Source: Deltaproteobacteria bacterium
GTDB lineage: Bacteria > Desulfobacterota > WTBG01 > CAIYCZ01 > CAIRTM01
Assembly: GCA_024276465.1 (NCBI GenBank)
Contig: JAJRXD010000050.1
Location: 1 to 48,752, forward strand
DNA: 48,752 nucleotides
Reading direction: 5' to 3'
The notes beneath the pieces were generated by a model. The model did not search any database. It was not told the origin of the DNA and saw only the letters and a list, made by a program, of their open reading frames with translations. The position numbers and the translations under genes were made by a program. This document shows positions 8,798 through 16,610 of the stretch, one piece after another. Position 1 is the stretch's first letter. Each line of letters starts with the position of its first letter.

Positions 8798-10312
8798 CTA
8801 TTTCCACATTAAAATATTAAATATGTACATTGCGCCTAAAAGCAGTGCCATTCCCAGTGGGACTGAATGTGCAGCAATTGTTGTCTTTGGAGAAGATTTA
8901 TTCAGATATGAGTTGGTTTGAGCTATTTTTATAATACTGATGATTGTGCCCGTCAGTACAATAGTTAGGGGCAGCCAGCGCAGTGTGCTCAAAGCAACTA
9001 TTTTCCCCGGTTCTATCAGCGTCTTTTCAACAAATATTGCATTGAATGTCCGGACTCCGGAAGGATCCCTGAATGGCAGCCAGATACCTTTGAGCCATCC
9101 ATTCCATTTTTCAAGTGCTTTGGAAAGGTGTGCAGAAACAAGCAGTGGAATAAAAGCTATGGAATAACAGGAAAGGTAGAATGTAAACTTTTTTTCTGTT
9201 GACAGTATTTTGTACATGGCTGCACATGATAGCCAGATCGCGCCGGGGAATATCACAAGCATCCATAGACCCTTAAAAAACCCTTTCATGTAAGGATTGA
9301 CAATACCCGTGAAATGTATGGCCCAGTGGGGGGGTATAAGAAACATTTCTTTAATCTCTTTATTCAGTATCATTTCATAGGTTAAAAAACCGGTAATGAT
9401 GACAAGAAAAAAGCTAAGAGCCAAAGGTGCTTTTTCTCCCACTGCAATATCTTTAAAGAATTTCCTTATGCCGAAGCTTATATTATTATGCGGACAGGCC
9501 TTAACACACTGCATGCAGAGCAGACAGTCCTTGTTAGAGTCTATCTGTGGCGGGTTGAGCAGGCTCGGGCAACCACGTTTGTTCCACGACTTGTATGTTT
9601 TCTGTGAACGGCAGTCTTTTGTCCGGCATCGTTCACAGACTTTTTTGTCAATTGATCTCAGCTCGAACGGGGAGTTTCTGGCATAGCAGCTCAGAAGCAT
9701 GCCCACAGGGCATACATATGAACAAAAAAAACGGTATTTGAAAAAAAACCCTATTGAAAACGCAGCAGCGCCCAGTGTTATGAGGAACAATGCCGCCCTG
9801 TGAGGGATCCGGTGGATGTGAAATGATGAAACACAAAACTGAACCACCAGGTAAGCGCTGACAATCAGTATACCGTTTCGAAACAGTTTCGGGATCAGCT
9901 TTTGTTTGATTCCCAGCCATCGTCCAAGCCGCTCGGCAATGTTTGCTATCAGCTCAAGTGGGCAAACCTGGCACCACGCCCTGCCGATAAAAAAAGCTAT
10001 CCAGATCATGGATGTCCACCAGAGTCCCCATATCGCAAAGGTAGTAAAGTTCAGTTTCCGGTAAAGCTTTTCAGCTGCTGATCCCATTTCAAACACTGGC
10101 TGGTCCCACCCGATGGAAATGACCAGAACAAAAAAACAGAGTGCTCCAAACTGTAACAGATAGGGATAGCAGGCATGCTGCACAACCGAACGTAATAGAG
10201 GAACTGCCAACAGGTTCTTATACCAGGGCAACACCGTGTCCTGTTCCGGGGCAACGGTTTTTTCAGAGGAGATTTTACTCAAGTCCCTTGTTGTCTGTTT
10301 TGTTTTTTTCAT
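8798..10312 (-). CDS. NosR/NapH-like membrane 4Fe-4S protein
   Basis: A 504-residue polytopic inner-membrane protein. Two membrane-proximal motifs typical of the NosR/NapH/YccM superfamily are present, WCQVCPLELI and SYVCPVGML, followed by a Cys-rich region (CERCRTKDC) and a ferredoxin-type motif CLLCMQCVKACP. These proteins move electrons between the quinone pool or membrane donors and redox enzymes. About five further hydrophobic helices follow the ferredoxin motif, which is more than in NapH. No maturation or terminal reductase gene is adjacent, so the partner is unknown; the neighbouring DsbA-like selenoprotein is convergent, not co-transcribed. The TAG stop is followed one codon later by TAA. 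Family membership is clear; the physiological role is not. Confidence 0.85.
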   Translation of the reverse strand: MKKTKQTTRDLSKISSEKTVAPEQDTVLPWYKNLLAVPLLRSVVQHACYPYLLQFGALCFFVLVISIGWDQPVFEMGSAAEKLYRKLNFTTFAIWGLWWTSMIWIAFFIGRAWCQVCPLELIANIAERLGRWLGIKQKLIPKLFRNGILIVSAYLVVQFCVSSFHIHRIPHRAALFLITLGAAAFSIGFFFKYRFFCSYVCPVGMLLSCYARNSPFELRSIDKKVCERCRTKDCRSQKTYKSWNKRGCPSLLNPPQIDSNKDCLLCMQCVKACPHNNISFGIRKFFKDIAVGEKAPLALSFFLVIITGFLTYEMILNKEIKEMFLIPPHWAIHFTGIVNPYMKGFFKGLWMLVIFPGAIWLSCAAMYKILSTEKKFTFYLSCYSIAFIPLLVSAHLSKALEKWNGWLKGIWLPFRDPSGVRTFNAIFVEKTLIEPGKIVALSTLRWLPLTIVLTGTIISIIKIAQTNSYLNKSSPKTTIAAHSVPLGMALLLGAMYIFNILMWK

Positions 10313-10469
10313 ATATTCTCAGAAATAATTCTGTTTTAATTAAGATAAAAAAGATCCCGAGAAGATTATACAGTAGCAACCCTATATTTTGCATTAAAAG
10401 CAGATTAAAAAAAATTAATGTAACAGCGATCATCCTGTGCAAAAGGTCTCTATCCTGAGTGATACGCAT
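10275..10469 (-). CDS. Small one- or two-helix membrane protein
   Basis: A 64-residue frame starting MRITQDRDLLHR, followed by two hydrophobic stretches and a charged tail. The pattern loosely recalls the DUF2892/YgaP-type membrane module. It lies between the membrane protein gene ending at 10532 and the NosR-like gene, whose start it overlaps by 38 bases in another frame. No good ribosome-binding site is visible, so it may be non-coding. Confidence 0.35.
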   Translation of the reverse strand: MRITQDRDLLHRMIAVTLIFFNLLLMQNIGLLLYNLLGIFFILIKTELFLRIYEKNKTDNKGLE

Positions 10470-10531
10470 GTGATCAACACGGGGTGGCAGCAGCTGTGAG
10501 GCGGTCCTGGAAAAAACTTTTACTGCTGGGG

Positions 10532-11221
10532 TTAAGCAGGTTCCGCAGATATTGCTTCTTTGTCTGTAGGGCTGTCTTCCATGAAAATATCTTTGTATGC
10601 TGCTGTGACCATGCAGGTTGAAAGAGGGATGGTAATAAAAAGTCCCAGGAAAAAGGGGATACACCCAATAATATTTATCATCAGAATTACACCGGAAAAG
10701 CCTAACAACCCCCAAAATTGTTTATTAACTTTTTTTCTGCTTATCTCCATGGCAGGCCAGTAGTCCAGGTTTTTTTCAACGATTAAATAAGGGCTGAAAA
10801 GATAGGCAATGGAAAGATAAATTCCAGGAACAACAAGGAGAAGTATTCCTATGGAAATAAACATCATGGAAACAACGCTAAAGACAAGGAGTGGAAGAAA
10901 ATGACGAAACCCCCAGAAATAATTTTTAAATTCCGGGGTTTGTTTTTGAAAAAACATCAGTGACATAATAATAAAACCAGCAATAAAAGGATAGAGAACA
11001 AACATTCCTGCAAAGGGGATAAAATTTATCAGTATGTAGCAAATTCCTCCTAATACAGAAAAAGCTATTGATGGCCCGGAATTGCTTTTAAAAATTTCCC
11101 ATCCGGTATGCATCCATTTACCGATACTTATCTGGTAATCGCTGTTAATCAGGTCTTCAAAGTCCTTTACTCCTTTTTGAGATGGCTTGATAAAAAATGT
11201 TTCTTTAGAAAAATTTGTCAT
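10532..11221 (-). CDS. Polytopic membrane protein, DUF975-like
   Basis: A 229-residue protein with a soluble N-terminal segment of about 45 residues (SIGKWMHTGWEIFKSN), then about five transmembrane helices in pairs, with prolines and glycines at helix ends (VPGIYLSIAYLFSPYLIVE). This layout resembles DUF975-type and related small integral membrane proteins whose function is not established. It lies directly upstream of a putative small membrane protein and the NosR-like gene and downstream of the phosphodiesterase gene (19 bases), all on the minus strand, so the four may share a transcript. No catalytic motif is visible. Confidence 0.7.
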   Translation of the reverse strand: MTNFSKETFFIKPSQKGVKDFEDLINSDYQISIGKWMHTGWEIFKSNSGPSIAFSVLGGICYILINFIPFAGMFVLYPFIAGFIIMSLMFFQKQTPEFKNYFWGFRHFLPLLVFSVVSMMFISIGILLLVVPGIYLSIAYLFSPYLIVEKNLDYWPAMEISRKKVNKQFWGLLGFSGVILMINIIGCIPFFLGLFITIPLSTCMVTAAYKDIFMEDSPTDKEAISAEPA

Positions 11222-11240
11222 GATTTTACCTCTCCCTGTT

Positions 11241-11726
11241 TCAAATCTTCAGGATCTCCCCGGTAATCTCTTTGTCCAGGGTCAAAATCCCAATGGAATT
11301 TGTCTTTGCAAAACGGTTATCAGTAGGGCTTCCGGGATTGAAAAACAGCAGGTTGTTATTAACGTGGCTAACAGCATTATGTGAGTGCCCGAAAACTATT
11401 GCATCAATTTTATATTCATCAAAAGCTGTAAATATGCGGTCCTCAAGACCTGCTGGAGATCCCCATCCATGAATAACACCAATTGTAAAGCCCTGAAGAC
11501 GCAAGACCCTTTTTTCGGGAAGCATGCTCCTGATCTCAGGAGGATCCATGTTGCCGGATACACCATAGAAACTGGCTATGGATGTGAGTTTATCGATGAC
11601 CGATATGTCCTGAAAATCACCTGCGTGTATAATAACATCAACTGTTGCAAGTATATCAAGAGCTTTCTCGGGCAGGCCCTTTGCAGCATAAGGAATATGG
11701 GTATCTGACAGAACACCTATTCTCAT
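11241..11726 (-). CDS. YfcE/MJ0936-type metallophosphoesterase
   Basis: A 161-residue calcineurin-like phosphodiesterase. The dinuclear metal-site motifs are in order: D-x-H in LSDTHIP, GD in IHAGDF, GN in VSGNMD (here followed by D rather than H), H in VIHGWG, and GHSH in IVFGHSH. YfcE-type enzymes cleave phosphodiesters in vitro; the cellular substrate is unknown. The ATG at 11726 is preferred over an upstream one because MRIGVLSDTH matches the usual family start and a purine-rich site (AGAAGAGAA) sits just before it. The length is normal for the family. Confidence 0.88.
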   Translation of the reverse strand: MRIGVLSDTHIPYAAKGLPEKALDILATVDVIIHAGDFQDISVIDKLTSIASFYGVSGNMDPPEIRSMLPEKRVLRLQGFTIGVIHGWGSPAGLEDRIFTAFDEYKIDAIVFGHSHNAVSHVNNNLLFFNPGSPTDNRFAKTNSIGILTLDKEITGEILKI

Positions 11727-11853
11727 TATTTCTCTTCTGAAGCTTAATGGCAAAACATGGTTTCTTTTTTATTATAATTATTTAAATTTTTTAATTCAAG
11801 ATTTTGTGTAAAACTACTGCCTTTTTAAAGGATATTTTTCCAGGAGTTTCACA

Positions 11854-11882
11854 TTGACACTGAAAAGCCTTTAATTTATATT
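11854..11882 (+). promoter_or_regulatory. Sigma-70-type promoter of the ferritin-like gene
   Basis: TTGACA at 11854-11859 and TATATT at 11877-11882 are separated by 17 bases. It lies about 80 bases before the start of the ferritin-like protein in an otherwise gene-free, AT-rich region. Confidence 0.7.
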
Positions 11883-11959
11883 ATATGTAATTAAAAAAAC
11901 TATCGACCCTTTTTTTAAGGACATTATTCAAAATAGATTTTACAGAAGGAGCAGGGACA

Positions 11960-12418
11960 ATGGATAAAGAAAAATTTAATGAAATTATTGATTTTGCTAT
12001 TGAAGGCGAGAAAAATGCTGTAAAATTTTATCATGACCTTCAGAATGTTGTTACCTTCAGCGCCAGAAAGGAGCTGCTGCGTGAATACGAAGAGGTTGAA
12101 AAGGGGCATGTAAAAATTTTAGAAAACCTTCGCCATAATATATTCGAAGCTGGTGAAATAGAAATACCAAAAGTTGCGAGCCTGAAAATCAGTGACTATC
12201 TGCTTGAAGTCGAGCCATCAGCTGATATGAGCTATCAGGATATTATAATTACTGCAATGAAAAAAGAGGAAAACGCTCAGAAGCTTTATACTGATCTGGC
12301 AAACCAGTCTGATGATGCGCAGGCTAAACAGGTGTTTTTAAGGCTGGCTGCTGAAGAGGCTAAACATAAGGTATATTTTGAAAAAATATATGATGATGAG
12401 ATTTTAACTGATAACTGA
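11960..12418 (+). CDS. Ferritin-like di-iron protein (rubrerythrin erythrin domain)
   Basis: A 152-residue all-helical protein with the di-iron ligand pattern of rubrerythrin: E17 in EGEKNAVKFY, E-x-x-H in EVEKGHVKIL, a second helix pair starting MKKEENAQKLY, and E-x-x-H in AAEEAKHKVYF. There is no CxxC rubredoxin module, so it is an erythrin-only form. Such proteins reduce peroxide or handle iron in anaerobes in the cytoplasm. It is monocistronic behind a near-consensus promoter and has a good ribosome site (GAAGGAG). The 3' hairpin at 12443-12487 separates it from the convergent ligase gene. Confidence 0.88.
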   Translation: MDKEKFNEIIDFAIEGEKNAVKFYHDLQNVVTFSARKELLREYEEVEKGHVKILENLRHNIFEAGEIEIPKVASLKISDYLLEVEPSADMSYQDIIITAMKKEENAQKLYTDLANQSDDAQAKQVFLRLAAEEAKHKVYFEKIYDDEILTDN

Positions 12419-12442
12419 ACCAGGTGTGCAGGACAGTTTGAT

Positions 12443-12487
12443 GTTGCGGGTTCAGGGCTTAAAAGTGCAGTTTTTAAAACCCGCAAC
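12443..12487. terminator. Inverted repeat between convergent genes, possible terminator
   Basis: GTTGCGGGTT (12443-12452) and AACCCGCAAC (12478-12487) are perfect 10-base arms around a 25-base loop. It sits between two convergent stop codons and could end transcription in both directions. The arm sequence recurs in the intergenic element at 23821-23882, so it may be a repeat used as a terminator. Confidence 0.5.
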
Positions 12488-12504
12488 AATTTGATTCCTG
12501 CTAT

Positions 12505-14232
12505 CTATCCTTCAAATTCGTATTCAAACTCACCACGTTCTTTCATTTTGTTGATCTCTTCCTGTCGCAAAGCGTTTTTGAACAGTTTTTCTGTCACTGT
12601 CAGGGGGAATTCATCCCTGAATTCAATATAGCTTGCATCCTTTGGTGCAGCATATGCCGGAAACCTTTCCCTGCAGAACTTTATAATATCATCTGCTGTG
12701 AGTTTACCCTTTTTCTCAGGAACTGGTTTAACGTAAATTTTTACCCTTTCACTCCCGGGATTTTTTGGATCAGGAATACCAACCGCTGCTGCCACCTCAA
12801 TATCCGGATGCTTGAACAGCTCCTCGTCAAGCTCTGTTGAATAGACCTTAAAACCTGAAACATTTATCATGTCTTTTGTTCTGTCCTCAATATAGAAATA
12901 ACCATCCTCGTCCATCCTTGCTATATCATTGGTGCAAAGCCATCCATCCTCCAGGCCATCTCCTGGCGTAGGCCAGTAGCCTTTCATTACCTGTGGACCG
13001 CGCGAGTAAATAATTCCTGACTCACCGAATGGAACTTCTTCACCTGTGTCAGGGTCAACAATTTTAACCTCTGTGTCTGGAACGGGTATCCCTAAACTCA
13101 GTTTCTCTTCTTTCATAAACCCTGTAATTTTTGAAAAAGCAGAAACATTTAAATGGGTAAGAGGACCTGTTTCGGTTAGCCCGTAAGATTCTGAAATCGG
13201 ATTGCCCATCTCATTCTTGACAGTATCTGCAATAACTTTTGGAAGAGGAGCAGCACATGACATCATCATGGTCTGCATCCTGCCAACTTTGCCTGTGGCC
13301 ATCCTAAAGTACTGGGTGGGAACACATGCTACCAGAAAAGGACGGTGTTCCTGCATTGCTTTAACCAGGGCATCGTTGTCCCTCGGGTCAGGGAGAAGTA
13401 TTATGCGCATTCCAAAGTAAATAGCAAATTCCACTACCCAGTGTCCATAGGCATGGAACAATGGAACAGGGATCATTATAGAGGCTTTTCCCCTGATTCC
13501 CGCCTCAAGCGGGGTCAGCATCCACGGCAGTCCATGCCACAGGTTGGCCATCCGGTTAAAATGTGTAAGCATCACCCCCTTGGGAAGGCCTGTAGAACCA
13601 CCGGTAAAACAGAGAAAGGCCAGGTCCTCCCTGGGATCAATATCAACATCAGGTGGATCAGGCTCATTGTTGTCCACTAAGTTTCGAAACTGGATAGTCC
13701 CGGGTACTTCCTTTAGAGGGGGAGGATTAGCTCCATAATCTTCCCTTGAGGTAATAATAATGTTTTTAAGCTTTGTTTTATCTTTTATGGCATTTATTAA
13801 AGGAAGATTGTCATCAACACAGATTACGGTTTCAGCACCCGGGCTGCCGATCTCATGTTCCAGGTCACGCTCTTTGTGCAGTATGCTGCATGGAATGTGT
13901 GTGGCCCCGGCCCTTAGAATAGCCATGTCAGCTATAATAAACTGCAGACAGTTGGGAATTACAGTGGCCACCATATCGCCTTTTTTTACACCAAGAGCCG
14001 CAAGCCCTGTTGCAAACCTGTCCACATAGTCTTTCAGCTGTGAATACCTGGTTGCTTTTCCAAAGGACAGACAGGCAACACTGTGCGGGAATTTTTCTGC
14101 TGTATCATACAAAATCTTATAGAGAGGCTGTACTGGATATGGCTCCAGGGTCTTTTTCAATGGATACGGCCCGAATTTGTAACTTTTGAGCCAGGGCTTG
14201 TCAGCATAGGTCATCTTTTTCTCCTCACTCAT
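12505..14232 (-). CDS. AMP-forming acyl-CoA synthetase
   Basis: A 575-residue member of the ANL superfamily, which activates a carboxylic acid as acyl-adenylate and transfers it to CoA. The P-loop motif TGGSTGLPKGV, the SYGLTETGPLTH motif (A5), GWLCTNDIARMDEDGYFYIEDRTKDMI (A7-A8; in part) and a C-terminal lysine in TEKLFKNALR are visible. It is the last gene of a minus-strand operon with a MoaD-like gene and an AOR (46 bases between AOR stop and this start; AAAGGAG ribosome site). The pairing suggests that an acid made or used by the AOR is activated to its CoA ester, in either aromatic or fatty acid metabolism. Which acid cannot be told. The TAG stop is followed by a hairpin. Confidence 0.9.
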   Translation of the reverse strand: MSEEKKMTYADKPWLKSYKFGPYPLKKTLEPYPVQPLYKILYDTAEKFPHSVACLSFGKATRYSQLKDYVDRFATGLAALGVKKGDMVATVIPNCLQFIIADMAILRAGATHIPCSILHKERDLEHEIGSPGAETVICVDDNLPLINAIKDKTKLKNIIITSREDYGANPPPLKEVPGTIQFRNLVDNNEPDPPDVDIDPREDLAFLCFTGGSTGLPKGVMLTHFNRMANLWHGLPWMLTPLEAGIRGKASIMIPVPLFHAYGHWVVEFAIYFGMRIILLPDPRDNDALVKAMQEHRPFLVACVPTQYFRMATGKVGRMQTMMMSCAAPLPKVIADTVKNEMGNPISESYGLTETGPLTHLNVSAFSKITGFMKEEKLSLGIPVPDTEVKIVDPDTGEEVPFGESGIIYSRGPQVMKGYWPTPGDGLEDGWLCTNDIARMDEDGYFYIEDRTKDMINVSGFKVYSTELDEELFKHPDIEVAAAVGIPDPKNPGSERVKIYVKPVPEKKGKLTADDIIKFCRERFPAYAAPKDASYIEFRDEFPLTVTEKLFKNALRQEEINKMKERGEFEYEFEG

Positions 14233-14278
14233 GCTTTTATATCTCCTTTCAGTGCAAATCTTTCATTCTCTGTCATGT

Positions 14279-16144
14279 TCAATTCCAGATATCTGCAATT
14301 GTATTTTCCAGGCCCAGTTCCTTCAGCTTGTCAGCAGTAGGCTTGCCGGAAGCCTTGTCCCATCCCCTCTCCTCATAATAGTGGTCCAGAAGTGTGTCCA
14401 GAGAATCAACAACATGACCTTTGGCAGGGCCCTCTGGCATGGGTTCCTTCATAAGCCTTCCGGGAAGAGTGTCATCAGCCCGTGAGAAGCCGTCCCGCAT
14501 GTTGAAAGCCCTGGCAAGATTTACCACCCTTTCACCGGTTTTTCTGAAATCTTCAATTGTAAACTCCAGGCCTGTAACATTTGCTATAAGGTTAACCCAT
14601 TCCTTTGCATCAAGCATAAGGCCCATAAACTTGCAGGTTCCGGTTACATCAAACATGGTCAGGGCATTCTCAAGATCATTAAGAACTTTGGTATCATGTG
14701 GTTTTGGTGAATAGACATCATCTATTTTACTGTCCTCAACAACTAAAAAGGGTGTGTCAATAAATGTCGGTCCCTGGATGTAACCTGTCATATGATCTCC
14801 TCCGCGGCTGGCTACAGCATAACCAAGGCCGGTTATTTTAACAGCTCTTGAATCATAGGCAGGCAGCTCCAGGCCTTTAACATGCATGGCAAATTCTTCA
14901 GATCCCTTCTTGAGTTTTTCAGACATCCTTTTAACACCTTCTGACAATAAGTCACCGATACCCTCTCTTTTGCCTATTTTTTCAGTGAGCTCAACCAGAA
15001 CATCAGCATCTCCAAATTTAATCTCAATGCCTCCGGTATCCTCTTTTGTCAGTATCCCCTTCTCATAACACTCCATGGCAAAAGCTATGATGCTTCCGGC
15101 TGAAATAGTGTCAATGCCATATTCATTACACAGGAAATTAGCCATTGTCACAGCATTCAAATCATCTACGTCACAGGCAGTGCCCAGAAGAACTACAGAC
15201 TCATATTCAGGCCCTTCACCTTCTTTGCCCGCCCATTTGCCTGTTTTAATCCTGGAAACCCTGCCGCAGGCAATGGGGCATGCATAACAGGCCACTCGGT
15301 CTTTAAGGAGGTTATCTGTAAGTGCCGGCCCGTTTACCTTTTCAACGTGTTCAAACATCCCGATCTGCCAGTTTCTTGTTGGCATGCCGCCCCTTACATT
15401 AACCATGTCAAGAAGAAGGTTTGTTCCGTGTGTCTCAAGTCCGACTTTCAGCATGGAATCATTAATCAGCTGATACTGCTTTTTCGCCACCTCCTTGAAA
15501 GCCTCCGGGTTGGCAATTTTAACCGGAATGCTGCCCTTGGCAGCTATGGCCTTCAGGTTTTTTGACCCCATAACAGCACCCAGCCCGCACCTTCCTGCAG
15601 CCCGGTGGGTATCGTTCATAATGCATGCAATCCTGACAAGCTTTTCTCCTGCAGGGCCGATGCATGCAACCTTGAAATCTTTGCCTAATTCCTCCTGAAT
15701 CAGGTCGGTTGTTTCCGGAACTTTTTTCCCCCAGAGATGCCCGGCATCTTTTAGCTCTGCTTTACCTTCTTCACATACAAGATAAACCGGTTTTGGGGAG
15801 GCGCCCTCAAATATTATACCGTCGAAACCGGTTCTTTTGAACTCAGGCCCCCAGAATCCTCCGGAGTTTGACTGTGCCCAGGCTCCGGTAAGAGGGGATT
15901 TGCTGACAACACTATATCTGCCTGCACTGGGGCAGGTTGTTGCGGTCAATGGGCCTGTCATGAAAATGAGTTTATTTTCAGGCCCTAAGGGGTCTGTACC
16001 TTTTTTTACTTCATCATAAAGATATTTGGTCGCCAGTCCGCCACCCCCAAGAAACATTCTGGCCATGCTTTCAGGAATTTCTTCCTCAGTTATTTTTGAT
16101 TCTGTTAAGTTAACTCTTAATATTTTTCCCATTAATCCGAACAT
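14279..16144 (-). CDS. Aldehyde:ferredoxin oxidoreductase (canonical length)
   Basis: A 621-residue AOR with the usual architecture. FLGGGGLATKYLYDE near residue 31 and RAAGRCGLGAVMGSKNLKAI near 181 bind the pyranopterin cofactor; C286-x2-C289-x3-C293 (CYACPIAC) and a late Cys in TGTCKF ligate the [4Fe-4S] cluster. The enzyme oxidises aldehydes to acids or runs in reverse with low-potential ferredoxin. It lies between a MoaD-like gene (81 bases upstream) and an acyl-CoA ligase gene, the typical neighbourhood of AORs dedicated to one acid/aldehyde pair. A GGGGGATGA site precedes the ATG. Tungsten is expected from the family but cannot be seen in the sequence. Confidence 0.93.
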   Translation of the reverse strand: MFGLMGKILRVNLTESKITEEEIPESMARMFLGGGGLATKYLYDEVKKGTDPLGPENKLIFMTGPLTATTCPSAGRYSVVSKSPLTGAWAQSNSGGFWGPEFKRTGFDGIIFEGASPKPVYLVCEEGKAELKDAGHLWGKKVPETTDLIQEELGKDFKVACIGPAGEKLVRIACIMNDTHRAAGRCGLGAVMGSKNLKAIAAKGSIPVKIANPEAFKEVAKKQYQLINDSMLKVGLETHGTNLLLDMVNVRGGMPTRNWQIGMFEHVEKVNGPALTDNLLKDRVACYACPIACGRVSRIKTGKWAGKEGEGPEYESVVLLGTACDVDDLNAVTMANFLCNEYGIDTISAGSIIAFAMECYEKGILTKEDTGGIEIKFGDADVLVELTEKIGKREGIGDLLSEGVKRMSEKLKKGSEEFAMHVKGLELPAYDSRAVKITGLGYAVASRGGDHMTGYIQGPTFIDTPFLVVEDSKIDDVYSPKPHDTKVLNDLENALTMFDVTGTCKFMGLMLDAKEWVNLIANVTGLEFTIEDFRKTGERVVNLARAFNMRDGFSRADDTLPGRLMKEPMPEGPAKGHVVDSLDTLLDHYYEERGWDKASGKPTADKLKELGLENTIADIWN

Positions 16145-16225
16145 TTCATCCCCCTTTGCTAAAAAGGTTTATTTGTTAGTGTTTCATAATACAGGATATC
16201 TAATTAACTAACTATCTTTTTTCTG

Positions 16226-16465
16226 TTATCCACCTGCCATTGGCGGGAAAACAGCTATTGAATCATTTTCATTAATTATTGTTTCGTTACAGGCTTTAAC
16301 TCCATTAACAAGAATAGTTTTTTGAATTTCAGAAGGGATATTCAAGCTGTCTATAAGTGACCCAACAGTTGTACCTTCTGCCACAGAAATTCTGGCAGTG
16401 TTGCTGTCAGTTCCTGAAGGCAGGTATTTGATTAAATCAAAGAAAAGCTTAATTTCAATATCCAT
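16226..16465 (-). CDS. MoaD/ThiS family sulfur carrier protein
   Basis: A 79-residue ubiquitin-like protein ending in FPPMAGG; the C-terminal di-glycine is the site that is adenylated and thiocarboxylated in MoaD and ThiS. MoaD-like proteins deliver sulfur for the dithiolene of molybdopterin. As first gene of the AOR-ligase operon, this one probably serves the cofactor of that AOR, although the adjacent placement is also seen where a dedicated, non-MoaD function is suspected. A promoter with TTGACA lies about 60 bases upstream. Confidence 0.88.
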   Translation of the reverse strand: MDIEIKLFFDLIKYLPSGTDSNTARISVAEGTTVGSLIDSLNIPSEIQKTILVNGVKACNETIINENDSIAVFPPMAGG

Positions 16466-16499
16466 GATAAATCCCAGTTTTATATAAAACGAAAGAACT

Positions 16500-16528
16500 T
16501 ATTTATATAAATTAGAAGAAACTGTCAA
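16500..16528 (-). promoter_or_regulatory. Promoter of the MoaD-AOR-ligase operon
   Basis: Reading the minus strand, TTGACA (16528-16523) and TAAATA (16505-16500) are separated by 17 bases, about 35 bases upstream of the MoaD-like start codon. An alternative -10, TATAAA, overlaps with a 15-base spacer. Confidence 0.6.
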
Positions 16529-16610
16529 GGAAAAAATAAGAATACCCCCTGCAAATCTCTATGTACTATTGATTTTTATTCCAGACACTGTTAATAGATA
16601 CACTTGGATT

